DNA of 64,000 bases from Lanius collurio (Eukaryota; Chordata; Aves; Passeriformes; Laniidae). Positions 11,494-24,905 of the stretch are shown piece after piece (the stretch's first letter is position 1; each line of letters starts with the position of its first letter). The notes under the pieces were generated by a model. That model did not search any database. It was not told where the DNA came from and saw only the letters and a list, made by a program, of their open reading frames with translations. Where the stretch lies: positions 15,722,932-15,786,931 of the forward strand of contig JACBWW010000004.1 of assembly GCA_020086605.1 (NCBI GenBank), read 5' to 3'. Both the position numbers and the translations under genes were made by a program.

Positions 11494-14400
11494 GTCTTAA
11501 GAGAAGTCACCAGGATTTCAACAGAATTCTTTCCCTTTCTATGACTGAAAGGAAGAAGGAATGCACAAAAAAAAATTTAGTTTTTTCAATTCTTCTGGTG
11601 TTGTCACATATATTTTAGAAAGTATTATTTATCTCCAGAAACTTTATAACTTATACTTTATACTCCAACAGCGAAACGCAGCTGTCCCTGGGTAAAAAGA
11701 TATCAGTTGTTAATTGCACCAATGTAAAATAATTTAGTACAATTTTGTAAACAAGGTTATACTGCTAGAAATTTTTAAGCAGGTGAAATGTAGTTAATGA
11801 AAGTGGAGATTTATACTGTAGTTGTCTAAGGTTAAGGATTGCCCTGTGAATAAAGAATAAACTATCCATCAGTACTAGAAGACCTTGCTCAGACAGTGGT
11901 AAAACCCTGGCAACTGGTTTTGATTTCCAGGTTAAATTTAGATCATGTGGATTTTGCTCTTATTTGAAGATATGACAATTCACACTTCTCATAGAAAAAT
12001 AGTGATAATTTGCTCCAGTAGGAAATAAACACAAAAATTATAACAATGTGTTGTTGTCACTTATCAGCTGCTACACCTATTGGATTACCCATTTACTCGC
12101 TCAGATCTAAGGGCTTCATGCAACATTAACGTGGAATCAAATCCAATTGAATTGACAATACGACTCAGTATTTGTAAAGAATAAGGAGTTTCTTTGTAAC
12201 TATTTTTTCCTCTTGCGTATTAGGGGCATATATGAAACCAGGAAACCAAGGGCCTTTTTTTTTTTTTTTTTTAACTGGACACCTCCTTGCAACAGGATAC
12301 TGGTATGTAATAAAAATTTAGAGCATTTTGGAACTGATCAGCCAAATTAAAGGTCAAAACATCCTTCCAGAGCTATTGATTACCCTATACCTAGTTTGAG
12401 AAGTTCCTGTACCACAACCTGAAAAGTCATGAAACCTAGTCCTTGTACCTCTTCTTGTTCAATTTCCCATCTAATAAGCAGCTTAAGGCAGTACAAGCAA
12501 CATATTTATGCTGTACTCTGATATGTGTACTAGATTTCCTGCTATAAAATCCTCTTGCAGCTTATGTTGGTTCTGAACAGAGAAGGGCACAGTAAACCAG
12601 ACTCAGACAAAATGCAAATGTGTAATGTACAATGCTCACCAACCCTGTCAACTCCAACCACTTTTTCATGACTGGTTCCACATTTGATTTTATCAATTAA
12701 TCTCCATATTTTCTCCCAATCTGCATGCTATATCACCTGATTTTTTGTTTTTCCTTAGTGACTGCTTTATCCCATCCTGCTGATTTTGTATGCATAAAAA
12801 TTAGGGTTAGCAAGAGAAAAAAAACTTCCAGAAGTGGTGTTAGATTTAAGTCAAGGTCTAGAAACCACAGAAAAGATAAGTACACTAATCTGTCTTGCCA
12901 TTTCCTATCTTGTATTTTTAATCTCAGTACTTTCCATCACAATTCATCACTAACTGATTTTCTAGTCCAACCACATACTGGTTATCCACACACCTTCTGC
13001 TCAGATACCAACATCTGAATCATCCCAAAGGAATAAAGCTATTTCAGTGAGAAAGAACAACAAATTCCTGACCACAGGAACAGGGTCAAGGAAACATCCA
13101 GAAGACCATTACTTCTTGTAACAGGAATCGGTACCTTTCAAGACCCTCCTGGAGCTGAGAACTTTCACTGGATGTGTATTAAACTTGCTGCTTCCACAAG
13201 ACAGGACAGGCTAGTGAGCAGAGACCCTGGAAATCTCTCCACTAACATAATTTCTCCACATCAGGAATAGCTCACTGTGAGGCAGTAAGCAAAACCACTA
13301 CCCCATTTCTGGTCCCTTTCCCCCATTTTTGAAATTATTCACATTATACTTACCCACTGGCCCCAGGGGCTGTAAGCAGATTAATTCTTTAGTGTCTGCC
13401 CAGTGATCTAGCAATAGCAAATGCTAAACATTCTTATGTACAGGCAATAGGATAGCAATGAAACTTCTCCATATGCTGTGATGGGAATGATGTTTGTGTT
13501 TTCATTGCAAAGAACATGAGAGAGAAAATATTTTCCCCTTCCCTATATTAGCTAAATTCTATATTAAAAATAATAAGTCACACTATACTATTTTAAAATA
13601 TGTATTTCATTTTTAAAGAATCCCAGCTTTGAAATTACTTGGCCTGTATTAAAGGCCATAAAACTAAAGATAGGTATTATAATAACTTTCAATAAAATTT
13701 CTCTCTGGCAGGAACCCTTTTTATTCCTTCCCCTGAAAGATTTTTTATGGCATTTATATTATTATTTTTTCTCTCCCTCTCTCCAGTGTTTAATGAAATT
13801 GCTTTGGAATAAAACCAGGGTAGGAGAAAGTGCTAAACTCTGAGTCCACCCCAGAGGATTTATGGGCATATTTACCTTCAAATTCTTTCAATTTCACCGA
13901 ATTGGTTCCCCATTCCTTTCCATGAATTATTAGTTCTGTAATCACCTCCTCCTAATTATTCACTCTAAGGGCCTCTTCAATCTTGACACGGTGATGGTTC
14001 TACAATCTCTGTTCATTACACTGTATGTAGTGGTGTGGGATATATAGTGCAAAGAAATTTGGCATGGTGTGGCAAGACCTGCTCGAGATGACTCCATTCC
14101 TGTCCAGTCTTTAAATTGCCCAAAGCCTTAATTTATGTATCAGATCCATAACCCTTGCTCCTTTGTTCTACACAAAATGGCAGGTGCTGAATCTTCCTTT
14201 TCCCAATTGCAAGGGGTTTTTTTTGCCACCTTGCTGTTTGAGTACCACACTATTTGAGAAAGATTAAGCATGCTGAATAGAATAAGATCTGTCACAGAAC
14301 AGCTTTATGCAATTATAAAAAACACACCCAGGAATGATGTAGTTCTTCTAGAGGGAGAGAAAAGACAAGGAGCCATAAATTCAAACCCCAGACAAATTCC

Positions 14401-15690
14401 TGAAGAATTACACACTTGGTAGTTGCTTCACTCAGTAAAGTAGGATTTAATTTTCCTACTTGCCTTTTTCCTGAAATTCTTCTGCACACTGTACACGTTA
14501 CTTCCAATTCAACAGTATTATTTGAAAAGCAACACTTTGTTGTGAGAGACATGTAAATCTATTTGCCACCAAGGAACTACAATTTACAGTACATCTTGAA
14601 ATACAACCATCACAAAATACCAGGCACAAATATCTTTCCAAGAGCGGAGAAATACAGTTGTATTAACCTGGGCACTGCATTTTGCTTCCACACCTAAAAT
14701 GTACAGAGCTGAAAGTCAACAAACTTTTCCTAAATACAACTACTTGATTCCCTCCATTGTTTCCATACTGCTATATTTTCTATGTATCTCAAATTTATTA
14801 TGGAATCTGGACTATGTATTTTCTTCTGTGCATAAGAGCATAGAGTATAAATGCTCTCTTTAGAATAGCAAAAAGTTAGTGATGCTGTTCAGTCTTCTAG
14901 AAACCAACGTTTCTTGGCAAAGAATAGGCTCAAGGCATTTGCTGTCTTGCCAAAAGAAGATAGCAGATGAAGTGTCTATCTCATTAGGTGTCATTTCTAG
15001 CTTGAATACCTCCACCTTTTGTACTTTGGTAACAGGGCTTTCTAAAGAACTTTTCATATTCTGTTCACACTATTCAATTAAATGAGAATCCTTCATCTGT
15101 CCTTTCCACACGTTTCATTTGTTGCTCGCTTTTTAATTAATCTTTATTTGCAAAATACCCTGGAGGTCATTATGGTATAGCAGACCTGAGAGACAGTCTG
15201 GACAAACTCAAACTACTACGTACAGATAGAAATAATCTGCATACAAATGGGAAAATATTAGAAATATGCAAAAAATCATAATGAAGTATTACAAAAGAAG
15301 CTGCAATTTGGGACTGTATAAACTTCTAAGAAGAGTCTTGTATCTCCTAGCTTTTTCCAAAGGGTATTAATCCTCTCCATCTCATTAGCACTGGATAGAA
15401 AAACATGTATTTTCTTATCATAGGACAGACAGAGCCACAAAGCCAGTGCAAGCCCTTTGCACCCACACATACTAAAGGTGAGGTTGTGTCTGCCTCTGCA
15501 GAGGCAATGCATCAGAGAACACAAAACTGATAATTTTTCTTCATATAGCTCATTTGAGGTAAATACAAAAGCAAGAGGACCAAATCCTCTGTTTGTTTAA
15601 ATTGGCATTGATTTCAACCAGACTGCAACAACTTGCAGCAAGAGAGAATAGCTCATTACACTTAGTTTTGGACAACTCAATGCCAAAAGA
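11494..15690. other. Unique AT-rich intron with no recognised element
   Basis: Apart from an 18-T run at 12255-12272 and ordinary short A/T runs I see no gene, RNA or transposon. Short open frames here show no codon structure or recognised motif. Confidence 0.6.
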
Positions 15691-15699
15691 TTAAGAGTA

Positions 15700-16030
15700 A
15701 TTTTAGTCAGTTCAGAGAAGAGTCACTCAAAAGAGGAAATAACTTGAGAGATGCGTGAATGAGACAGACTTCAAAAAACTAAACATTAGAACTTGACTCA
15801 ACAAAGACTTAAGGTATGATAAATTTCTACAGGTGTCACAAAAGACATCAGGAAGAAAGAGGAACTATTTTTTAGTGCTTCAAAAAAAGATGAAATTAAG
15901 AAAAAAAAAAAGTGTTATTTTCACCAAGAAAAATCTCAGTAGTGATCTTTATCAACTATGGAGAAGTCTCCTCATGGAAATATCAGAAACCATTAGCACT
16001 GAGTTCAAGCAGCTGCCTAAGCCAGGTATG
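15700..16030 (+). mobile_element. Possible very old CR1/L3-type LINE fragment
   Basis: The order of phrases (AGAGAAGAGTCACTCA..., a GACTCAACAAAGACTTAAGG-like stretch, AGGAAGAAAGAGGAACTATTTTTTAG) resembles the reverse-transcriptase C-terminal region of old amniote CR1 elements known from reptiles. It is highly diverged, carries an A-rich interruption near 15900, and ends before the younger CR1 that follows on the opposite strand. Confidence 0.4.
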
Positions 16031-16232
16031 AATACCATTAGTGTATACACCCTAGTGGGGAAGAATTTGCTCCATCTATCTTCAGTCCAATCTAATCCTC
16101 TCTAAATCAAGACCATATTTGCACCCTCTCCATCACTATGTAATATAAACACATTACACATTTCTCTCTGTCATTGCAAAGCAGGCAGCAAAGATATCCA
16201 GCACAGCCTTTCAGTTATCTGTGCTCAGAACC

Positions 16233-16515
16233 AGAATCACAAAATATTCTGAAGTTGAAAGGGACCCACAAGGATCATCAAAGTCCAAATCCTGGCCCTG
16301 CACAGGACAGCCCCAAGGACCACTCCATGTGCCTGAGAGCATTGTCCAAATGCTTCTTGAACTCTTGCTTGGTCAGGCTTGGTGCTGTGACCACTTCCCT
16401 GTGGAGCCTGTTCCAGTGCCCAGCCACCCTCTGAGTAAAGAACCTCTTCCTGATATCCAACCTAAACCCTCGCTGGCACAACTTTAAGCCATTCCCTTGG
16501 GTCCTGTCACTGGGG
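16233..16515 (-). mobile_element. CR1 LINE, 5'-truncated, 3' end at left
   Basis: Reverse-complemented, this shows the end of CR1 ORF2 with the pattern [27 protein letters not shown], then GGTCCTTGGGGCTGTCCTG..., and a 3' end matching the CR1 'ggacTTTGATGATCC...TTCAACTTCAGAATATT' terminus. No target-site duplication is evident, as expected for CR1. It is the least decayed of the short copies and therefore probably avian-specific. It is incomplete and cannot move. Confidence 0.9.
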
Positions 16516-17813
16516 GTGGTGTGTCACCTACCAAGAGGCTGGTAGGTAACTGGCAGGCATGTACCCTTCGACGGTAGCCCAGCAAAAGTGCATCTCCTGG
16601 CTGCATGTTCCTGGCTGGATATAAAAGCTGATGTGCTGTCAAATTATAGCATTAAGTAGGGATTATGAGAGAACTATCCCTTAGCAGCCATTTGTCCATT
16701 ACTATGGCAGACAACAGATTATGGACCAAGCAGTTAAGTGAGAGAAAACAAAAAATAATCTTCCAAATTGTATGTCAATACAGATTCATGGGCAGTCATG
16801 ATTAAAAAGAGCTTTGAAAGCTTGAATTATTCCTTTGAAAGCCAAAAGCCTGTCTCACTATTATCAATAGTTCATTAAGACTATAAAGTCTGACTCCTCT
16901 GGACCAGGGTTGAGGCCAGATTTCAGAGACTTTGTTCTGTGCCTGAGCTGTGGAAAGACAACAGGGAAAAACCATGTTTCTGCCTTTTGTCTCTGTCTGC
17001 TGGTGGTGGGAAGGGTGATGATGTTGTGAGGCAGTATGAGCAGAGAGAGAAAGAGAAGGGAGGGCAAAGAGGGCAGAAAGGAAAGTGGGGAGGATTAATT
17101 CATCTGTTGTTCAAGGCACCCTGACAGGGGAAAGAGAAGTATTGAACCACAGAAGCTTAACCCAACTTCAATGTACCTTCCCAAAAGCATAAGGAATGTA
17201 ATTCTTCATGGTGTTCTGCTGATAAGCAAATCCTCCTAAATCCTTTCAATTTATTTCTTGGCCTGAAGAAATTACATACTATTTAGGAGCTAAATAAATA
17301 AATAAAATTTCATTTCCATGAATCTAGATTGGTTGTTTATTGATTACATATGCCCACAGAGCCACTTGCTTTTCTATATCTTTCCTTTCCCAACATAAGA
17401 GGCTCTTTTTGTCTTGAACTAGAAAAGCATCAACTGGCAAGTTTTTTCCAGACTATTCAGTATAACCATCAAGATTTGCACAAGCTTTGAACTGGGCTGT
17501 AAAATACCATTTTTTTATATACATTTTTTATATCTTTTAATACAAAAGATATATCTTTGGTGTGAGAGGAGAATCTTTCTCCCCTCTTATCAACCAATTT
17601 CTCTTTCCACATGAATATTCCTTCTTCATAAGAAATGCCTTGAAGATGAAAGTTGTGTGTCTATACACTGAAGATAGAGCCTCTTTGAATAATCACACAG
17701 GAAGAATATTCACACTGGGTGTACTTTTCATCATTTGATATAGCTTGTTCTCCTTCCCTATTACATTTCTATTTCTTATTGAAAGTAACTAAATATCTTA
17801 ATGCTAAAAATCA

Positions 17814-17847
17814 AGCTGACCCCACAACAGCTGACCCCACAACAGCT
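17814..17847 (+). repeat. Tandem duplication, 15-bp unit
   Basis: AGCTGACCCCACAAC occurs twice without spacer (17814-17828 and 17829-17843), followed by a partial third AGCT. The exact copies suggest a recent replication slip. Confidence 0.95.
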
Positions 17848-18454
17848 CCCACCCTAAAGTCAGTGAGAGCTGGAAGGACAATTTGCTGAAATGCAAACAC
17901 TGCTCAGGAATCTGACTTTCTGAATACATCAATCTACGCAGTGATGTTTCCCAATCCTTGTTCAAAAGTCTTCAAATGGAAGACATTTCTTTTAGGAAAT
18001 GGTCTGAAAATTGATTCAGAGTGTTTTCCCCCGTGCCATTATCCCACTCAGAAGAACCAACAACCAGCTGATGGGGCAGCATAAACTTCAACTTCCTGCT
18101 GTTCTCAGCATCTGCTTAAAGCAGGACACAGGAAGCAAAAGCTGAATAAAGATTCTTATAGGTATATAGGAAAAATTGCCAGATTATTGCCAGAATTTAG
18201 CATCCTGTTGGTGTGAGCTCTGGCCCCTTATGCACACATTCTGTTATCTTAAACTGACACAGAAATAATTTTATTAATATGTTGAGCTATGAACTACACT
18301 TGCTGAAAAAAAAAAAAGTTACATACTTCACCAGAAGAAGGGCAGGGCAGATCACTGGGATGCAGTAACTTTTTAAATTGCCCCAGTCCAAATTGCCAAG
18401 GACATTGAATCAGAGCCCACATTTTACTTGATTTTCTTTTCCTGATATTGTCAT

Positions 18455-18552
18455 AAATTCACTATATGACATCAGCAAAATTGCCCCCTTTCCTTGTGCT
18501 TCTGCTTATATTGCCATAAAATGGGGAGAAAACAGCTTCTCTGCTTGCTTGG
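18455..18552 (+). mobile_element. MIR-like SINE fossil
   Basis: CACTATATGACATCAGCAAAATTGCCCC... followed by CCATAAAATGGGGAGAA matches the MIR layout 'tgtgaccttgggcaagtcac ... tgtaaaatgggg' in order and spacing. MIR elements predate the mammal-reptile split, so such copies in a bird are very old. Confidence 0.6.
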
Positions 18553-20134
18553 CATACAATCAGAATTTTAGTAAACATTTTACATTCTCAAAGCAAAGCC
18601 TAAATACAGAAAACTCCTTTACATTTAGTAAGGAGAAGCCTATGTTTCAGAAAGTTAGAGACTCAAATGATCTGAGATGAATCAGGTGCCCTTTGAAGAC
18701 TCAGCCTCTAGTAAGAGTAAATGGGTTTTTCTTTGCGTGCTAGCTGGCGCTTAATAACTGTGTCAGAAGAATATTTTTCATTTACACTTTGCTCCTTTGC
18801 TGGAAATCAATATGTCGTTTGCTGGCATTTTCTCCTGGACATCTTTATTTAGCTTGTCTTTTTTTCCTCAGAGGGGAGGGAGTTGTATTTGATTTTGTTC
18901 TGTTATTGATTGTATCACTCTGAGCAAGAAATAAATAACTAAGCACAGCACAGTAGCTTTAATGACAATCTCTTAAGCCTCAAATTCTGCGCACCATGTT
19001 GCACTCCCCCCTAACACATGATTCAAAAGAAACAAATCTGCAAAGTACAGTTACTGTGTAGCAAAGAGGTAGTCACACAAGCAATTTAACTGGCATTTCT
19101 ACTTATGTGATCACTTAATAAAATCATAAAGTCCCATTTCTATTAAAGCAGTACTCCTATTGCTGCAGCAGCTACTGCTGGCATCTCATAATCTCTTGCA
19201 AATGAGGCTTAGTGAGAAAATAAAGATATGGGAGATCATCTCCCAGCAGACATCATTCCTGGGAGAAAACCTGAGCATGTTCACACATTAAACACTGATG
19301 TCAGTACAGCCTAACACCGACCTGCAGAAGGGCAGTGAGCACTGGTGCAGGGGCAGTGGCCGTGCCCTGGCTGCTCCGAGCAGCAGCAGCCACAGCAATC
19401 CTGCCAGCATCCAATGGGAAGTGATGGGCAAGCCAGCCCTAGGGGCTGCACAGTAGTTGCCCATCATTTTTTTTTTGTTTGTTTTAATTGAGGAGTTCTT
19501 TACCTCCTCCCCTGTTGTCTCTTAATTTCCCCTACTCATTATTACACCAGCCACAAACAGTTGGCACACACAACTGTAAAATTCATAAAGGAGAAAATAC
19601 CCTAGTAGAGTCCAAACTGTGGCACTTAAAATCTAATGTGACAGGGTATGTTATTCATAAAGTAACAATAAACGTAATCACTCACAATAAATGTGCCTTA
19701 AAACAACTTCTGCAATTATTATAAGTACCTCTGAGTGCAATAAGATAAACAACTATCTTAGAATATTCACATTAATGTGCTAGACTCTTCTTGCCAGACA
19801 AATATTCTGCTTTCTCTCCAAACATTAACCTAGACTTAGAAAATGGCATTTAAATACTGTTACTCACAGGATTCACACATTAGGCTCACAAGGGGAAGGC
19901 AGCTCCCACACATTTAAATGCAGAATAAACATAGTATAGAATAAATAAATGCAGAATAAATCCTGGCCCACTAGGTACAGATCAGCACCTAGGCTCCCTG
20001 AATAACATTACAGAGTACAACATTTAACAAAGAAAAACAGCCACTAAATGCCTATATGTAAGCACATATACAACATACCTGCTCAAAAAAGGCTGTGAGT
20101 GGTTTTGATTTATAAACAATAAGAAGTTTATAAA

Positions 20135-20222
20135 CACAAATGTCACAAAGGTGGCTGTGGTAGAACTCAGATTTCCCAGGAACGGTGACAGTCTCTTAAC
20201 CACAAGTCCATCCTTCCTCTCT
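20135..20222 (-). mobile_element. MIR-like SINE fossil, reverse orientation
   Basis: TGTCACAAAGGTGGCTGTGG, TAGAACTCAGATTTCCCAGG and GTCTCTTAACCAC follow the reverse complement of the MIR/tRNA-SINE head: 'gtcacacagc...agaaccaggattcgaaccc...gctcttaaccac'. The tRNA-like promoter part is recognisable but diverged. Confidence 0.55.
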
Positions 20223-20225
20223 TAG

Positions 20226-20251
20226 TATAGGATGTAAATATAGGATGTAAA
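20226..20251 (+). repeat. Tandem duplication, 13-bp unit
   Basis: TATAGGATGTAAA is present twice in direct succession, immediately after the MIR-like fossil. Probably slippage. Confidence 0.95.
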
Positions 20252-22834
20252 CATGTCATCAGAGACATGTTTACCAAACAAAAGGTATATATTACCATTA
20301 ACATACTGATGCTATCATGGTCAAATCTAACAAAAATTAAGTTAAACAGTTCTAGACATTATTTCACCCAGCAATACAATTGCCAAATATCTAATGTTTA
20401 AAAATCATGCTTTTCTATCATTAACAGTTTTTTTTCCTTTTGAAATACAAGTAAATGAACACCTTTACTGGAGGGACATGGAACTGACTTCACACCACAT
20501 GTTAGCAAAACACATGTAACAAAAGAGTAAATAATGAAGTGAAATCAGTACCACCAGTACCACCACAGATCATGGGGGGAAATTTAAGAAAGTTAGAGGC
20601 AGAAGTTTGTCTAATCATAACTTTAACAAGGAAAGAGGTCTACTCCCATCCAACATATACACATCACCTTAAAAAACATGCTTGTTCCATCAAATACTGA
20701 TGAAACCAGGTAAACTTCTACCTCATGAGTTGTGGTACATGACAAATGGCTCCTGAGCATTAAATCTGAACTTCACTTAAATGCCACATAAAGGGGTCCA
20801 AGCTGCAAACAGTTGTTATGCAAGAAAATTTTCCCATTGGGTAAGGCAGACTCTCATGTGCAACAAACCTGATAAACACTTATCACTGCTGGGTTTCTCA
20901 GCAGCCCCTGCCTAATCAGAACATTTGCCCTGTGAAGGATATGAAGGCCATTTTCCTTGCTTATTTATTTAGTTTTCTGGTGAGTTTGATTAACTGTAGT
21001 AAAAGCAAATCAATCTTTTGTGTCTGTGTAAAATGGAAAAAAGGAACAAAGTTAGTTTTAATGGCCCCCCAGATGCTCAGCTGGAATGCACTTACTGAGC
21101 AGAGAGCTAGACAAAGGAATTCAGGCTTTAAACACCATCAAGAACAGGCTGACATCATCTCTACTTCTACCTGTTTAAAGGGAGCAAAATAAACCCACTC
21201 CACACAGAGTGAAGAGGCTTTCTTTTTGCCTTCAAATCTGTCTATCAGCATCAACTACTACAAAGTTCTTCCTTGTGTCCTTCAGATTTCCATGGTGTAA
21301 TTTGGGAGATACAAGGAAACAAGTGTCCAAAGGAATACTGTCAGAAGAAGAGAGGGTATGAAGCTCTAAATTCATCAGAATACCTCTTTCACTGTCAGTA
21401 AACTTGCTTCTCAACTCAGTTTTGTGGCAATGTTACACTTTTGACATCAATAACCTCTTTTAAGGACTGAAAGACACCATGAAATTCATGCCCACTATGA
21501 AATGAAGAAGCTTCTGCATAAAGAATTTGAATGAGACACCAGCTGAAAGTAGAACTCTGAGAAAGTTTTTCTCTCATATATTCATAGTGTTGACAGCAGT
21601 GGAAATCACAAAAAGAAAACCCTATGCCATTTTGATGCAATGCTCATTAAAAGCCTTTAGTAATACGAAGAAATATCCGGGTTTTCCAGACTGTGGACAG
21701 CCAAGTTTTAGCCCATGGAAGACTTAACCTTAGTCTTAGCAAGGCATGGAAAAGGACAGCTTGACCAGGATGGAACCAAAATATAGCAAGAGTCCCCATA
21801 TTCAAGGTATCCCAGTCCTTGAATAGACAAATCAAAGTGTATGCTTAGGTTTCTTACTACATCAATTTCTGCTTTTCCATAAGAACTAAAAAAGCAGAAA
21901 GAATCAGAACTTTTGTCCTAAGACAAAATTTCATCTTCCATTGCTATAACAGCTACAGCAACAGCTCTGGGATGATGGTATGTTTCTGGTCTCTCCTGGG
22001 AGGAAACAAGTTCACTTTCCCTTAAAATTCCTTTTCAGTGGTATCATTATTGTAGCTTCACTTGTACCAGCCAGAAACAAAATATAATAGCCACCACATT
22101 TAAAAGGTGGTGCCTCTGCATTTTCACCTGAGGCCCTACTCACAATGGGGAGATTACTGGCACTACAGACATGAGGGCATAGCCAAGCTGGCAGAGCTGC
22201 TCCTTTTAGGTCCAGCAATGCTGACTGAAGAAGGCTTTCTGCCGGCAGAGTCCCACCACCTATGAGTGTTTCAAACTAAGCTGACAATAATTGGCATAGT
22301 TATATCCATACCAGGATTTTGACTGGCAACAGCAGGTAAAATCAAAGCATGTGCATTTCTGCACTGTGGGACATGAAGTTGTCAGAACTCCAGAGTATGG
22401 CACTGTATTCCTCTAAAATGCTTCAGGATGGCAAAAGTGTTTCTAAAGAATGCTTTAATTGCTTCCAATTATTAGCAGCTGTTATGAACTGTCTCACAGT
22501 TATTATCAGGCCTATAACTTAAGTCAGGAATTTGCAAGTAAAAGACTGCAGTCAGTGAGATTTCTTTTGATTCAGAAATCTCAACTCAGAGGGATCCACT
22601 ATTTTCACCAAGTCTGATTGCCCATTTTACACAACTGTGGAATAACACAGAAGTGCTGAGTGCCAGGATGCCTTTGCCATGGATTTGCAGTGACCCTCTA
22701 CAGGGTACCAGCACACCACAGCTTAATTTTTAAGATAATGAAGATACACATCTATCTCTTGGAAGCAAATGCTTATAAGTTGCTCCGATGGTACCTTGAG
22801 GACAAGTGCTGTATAAAGCATCTGAAGAAAGATT

Positions 22835-23015
22835 ATAGAATCCCAAAATCATTTGAGTTGGAAAAGATCTTCAAGAACATTGAGTCCAACCATTAAGCTA
22901 ACACTGCCAAGTTCACCACTAAACTGTGTCCTGAAGGGCCATGTCTACGCATCTTTTAAATGCCTCCAGAGATGGTGAGTCAACCAATTCCCTGGGCAGC
23001 CTACCCTGATTGTAC
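22835..23015 (-). mobile_element. CR1 LINE 3' fragment
   Basis: The plus strand reads ATAGAATCCCAAAATCATTTG...GAAAAGATCTTCAAGA...GTCCAACCATTAAGC..., the reverse complement of a CR1 3' end, continuing through CATCTTTTAAATGCCTCCAGAGATGG to CCCTGGGCAGCCT. The right edge falls near a TTTATTTATTAATATATTTAAT stretch. About 180 bp remain of a several-kb element. Confidence 0.88.
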
Positions 23016-23029
23016 CCAGTTCTTTATAT

Positions 23030-24340
23030 TTATTTATTAATATATTTAATGTGAGCAGAAAGACTCACACTGTCAAAATGGAACTCCCTTATGGACTGTA
23101 ACAAACTGTTATGCAGGGCTGAGGTAGGAGGGACATAAGAAACATTCTGCTCTCTTTAATGCTTCTGAAATGAAGTAAAACATTGGAAATGACTGCACAG
23201 TTCCTGCAAACTGAGACTCCTGCTGGAAGGATTTTACCCTAAATTCTCCTCATCAGTGGAAAAAACCTGCAGTGCACATCTATAGAAATAAATGGCCACA
23301 GAGCTTAATACCAAAGGCATATGACCCCCAGAAAAAGAGCCCTGCCATGGTAGACCACCAGTACGCATCCCATCGGAACACAAAACTTTCTTTCAGCATA
23401 GCTTTTCCAACAGCTGCAGAGAAAAGCTCTGTAACCTCTACCAGGCAGCCTTGAATCTCAGCTCCTTGTAGGTAGTGGAACAAATTACCTGGCTGGTCCC
23501 AGGATATCCCTTTTACCTAAGTGTCCCACTTACCCAGAATGTGCAATTGATCGAAACAAATGCTACAATCGGACACCATGGAGCTCTTGACAGCTGTCAA
23601 CCCATTAAGTTCTATTCACTGGCTTCCCACCTCCTTGCCAACATATTACATAAATTTCTTTCTAGCTGGCAGCCTTTTCCTTTGCCTGAAACCATTTTTT
23701 ACTGAGCATGTTTAAGTCCACTGTTTTTTTAAAAAATGAATTTATTCTCTCCCCTTTTGTAATTTGCCTTGCTTTGCAACAGTTTGAATGGGCTGCAGGA
23801 TACTGTTTCATTATCAAGCTGCAACTGGAAATGAATATTTTATAGGAGCTGAACAGAGGTTTGGCTGTAAATGACTACGTCCTAATTACACAAAACAAAA
23901 GGAAGACAGAAAGAAAAATGAATTTAATTAATAAAATATTGATGCAATTTACAGACAAAGGTCTTCCCATTTAGAAGGAAATTCCTGCAATGTGAATTTT
24001 ATAGAAAGAACTGGAGGTTCACTGCCTCCTTCTTGATTTATCTAGTTATGTGCCTCATATTTAATTTTTGCTTCTTTCAGGCTCTTTAAAATGCCTGAAG
24101 GTGTGTCTGGTATCTGTCCATACTGTCACAGATGCAAGTGCTTCAAATGTGAATATATACTCATAATGACTGTGTTATAAGAGCATGTGAAAACAGAGCG
24201 CAAGTGTAGGCATGCTAGCTCAAACTGCACTGAAGCCTTCACTCCTGTGCCTGGCTTTAGACATTTATGTTTGTTCACAGATAAAGGATAAACACAAGAG
24301 AAACCTGCAGAAGTATTTTTCTCTTGCATATGTTATTTGG
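23030..24340. other. Unique AT-rich intron
   Basis: No gene or clear transposon. The part around 23780-24080 has low-repeat, TAATTA-containing sequence that could be conserved, but nothing specific can be shown. Confidence 0.5.
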
Positions 24341-24344
24341 AGTG

Positions 24345-24372
24345 GCATCAGTTAGGAAGCATCAGTTAGGAA
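24345..24372 (+). repeat. Tandem duplication, 14-bp unit
   Basis: GCATCAGTTAGGAA is present twice with no spacer and no mismatch. Confidence 0.95.
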
Positions 24373-24479
24373 GTGGTTATACCTGCAACTCTGTGCTGCA
24401 CAGATTTTGTATTTCATGGTTCTTAATGGACTTTTTGACCACATGTTGACATACTAGCTTTTAAAATCTATTTCTATTT

Positions 24480-24905
24480 TTTTCTACAATATCATACGGC
24501 AGTGAGTTCCACCTTTTGTGTAAAAGTACTTCCTCCTGTTTGATCTAAGCCTGCTCCTACCTTATTTCACCCTCAATCTTTGTTTCATGAGTAACTGTGA
24601 GCAGTCATTGCCTTGTCACAATTTTTCTGATCCACTTTGATTTTAGAGACCTCTGCTGTCACCATTTGGTTACCAATTTTTCATCACGAAGAACATCAGT
24701 CTATTTAACCTCTCCTCATGGGGAAACCATCGCATATCCTGGAGCTTTTTTATTTGTCATAGATCAGTTTTTGAGAGCTGATGGCCAAAACTGAGTGTAA
24801 GGCAAAGCACAACACAGATATTCACAGTGGCACAATGATAGTTTAGCTTTCTTTTTCCTTTGACAATTTCTAAATTTTGGTTTGCTTTCTTGAGTGCAAA
24901 TATAT
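24480..24905 (-). mobile_element. Ancient CR1/L3-type LINE fossil
   Basis: Plus-strand phrases GCAGTGAGTTCCACC, AAAAGTACTTCCTCCTGTTTGATCTAAGCCTGC, TTTTAGAGACCTCTGCTGTCACC, TTTAACCTCTCCTCATGGGGAAACCAT and GGTTTGCTTTCTTGAGTGC follow in order the reverse complement of old reptile/amniote CR1 elements. Divergence is high with many small indels, so insertion probably predates the bird radiation. The same consensus interval is sampled by the fossil at 51770-52560. Confidence 0.75.

Noticed and set aside
10985..11510. Long open frames on both strands across the N gap
   Set aside because: The frames stay open only because unknown bases give no stops.
16278..16481. Minus-strand frame with [10 protein letters not shown] pattern
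   Set aside because: This is the C-terminal end of CR1 ORF2 inside a truncated element, not a host gene.
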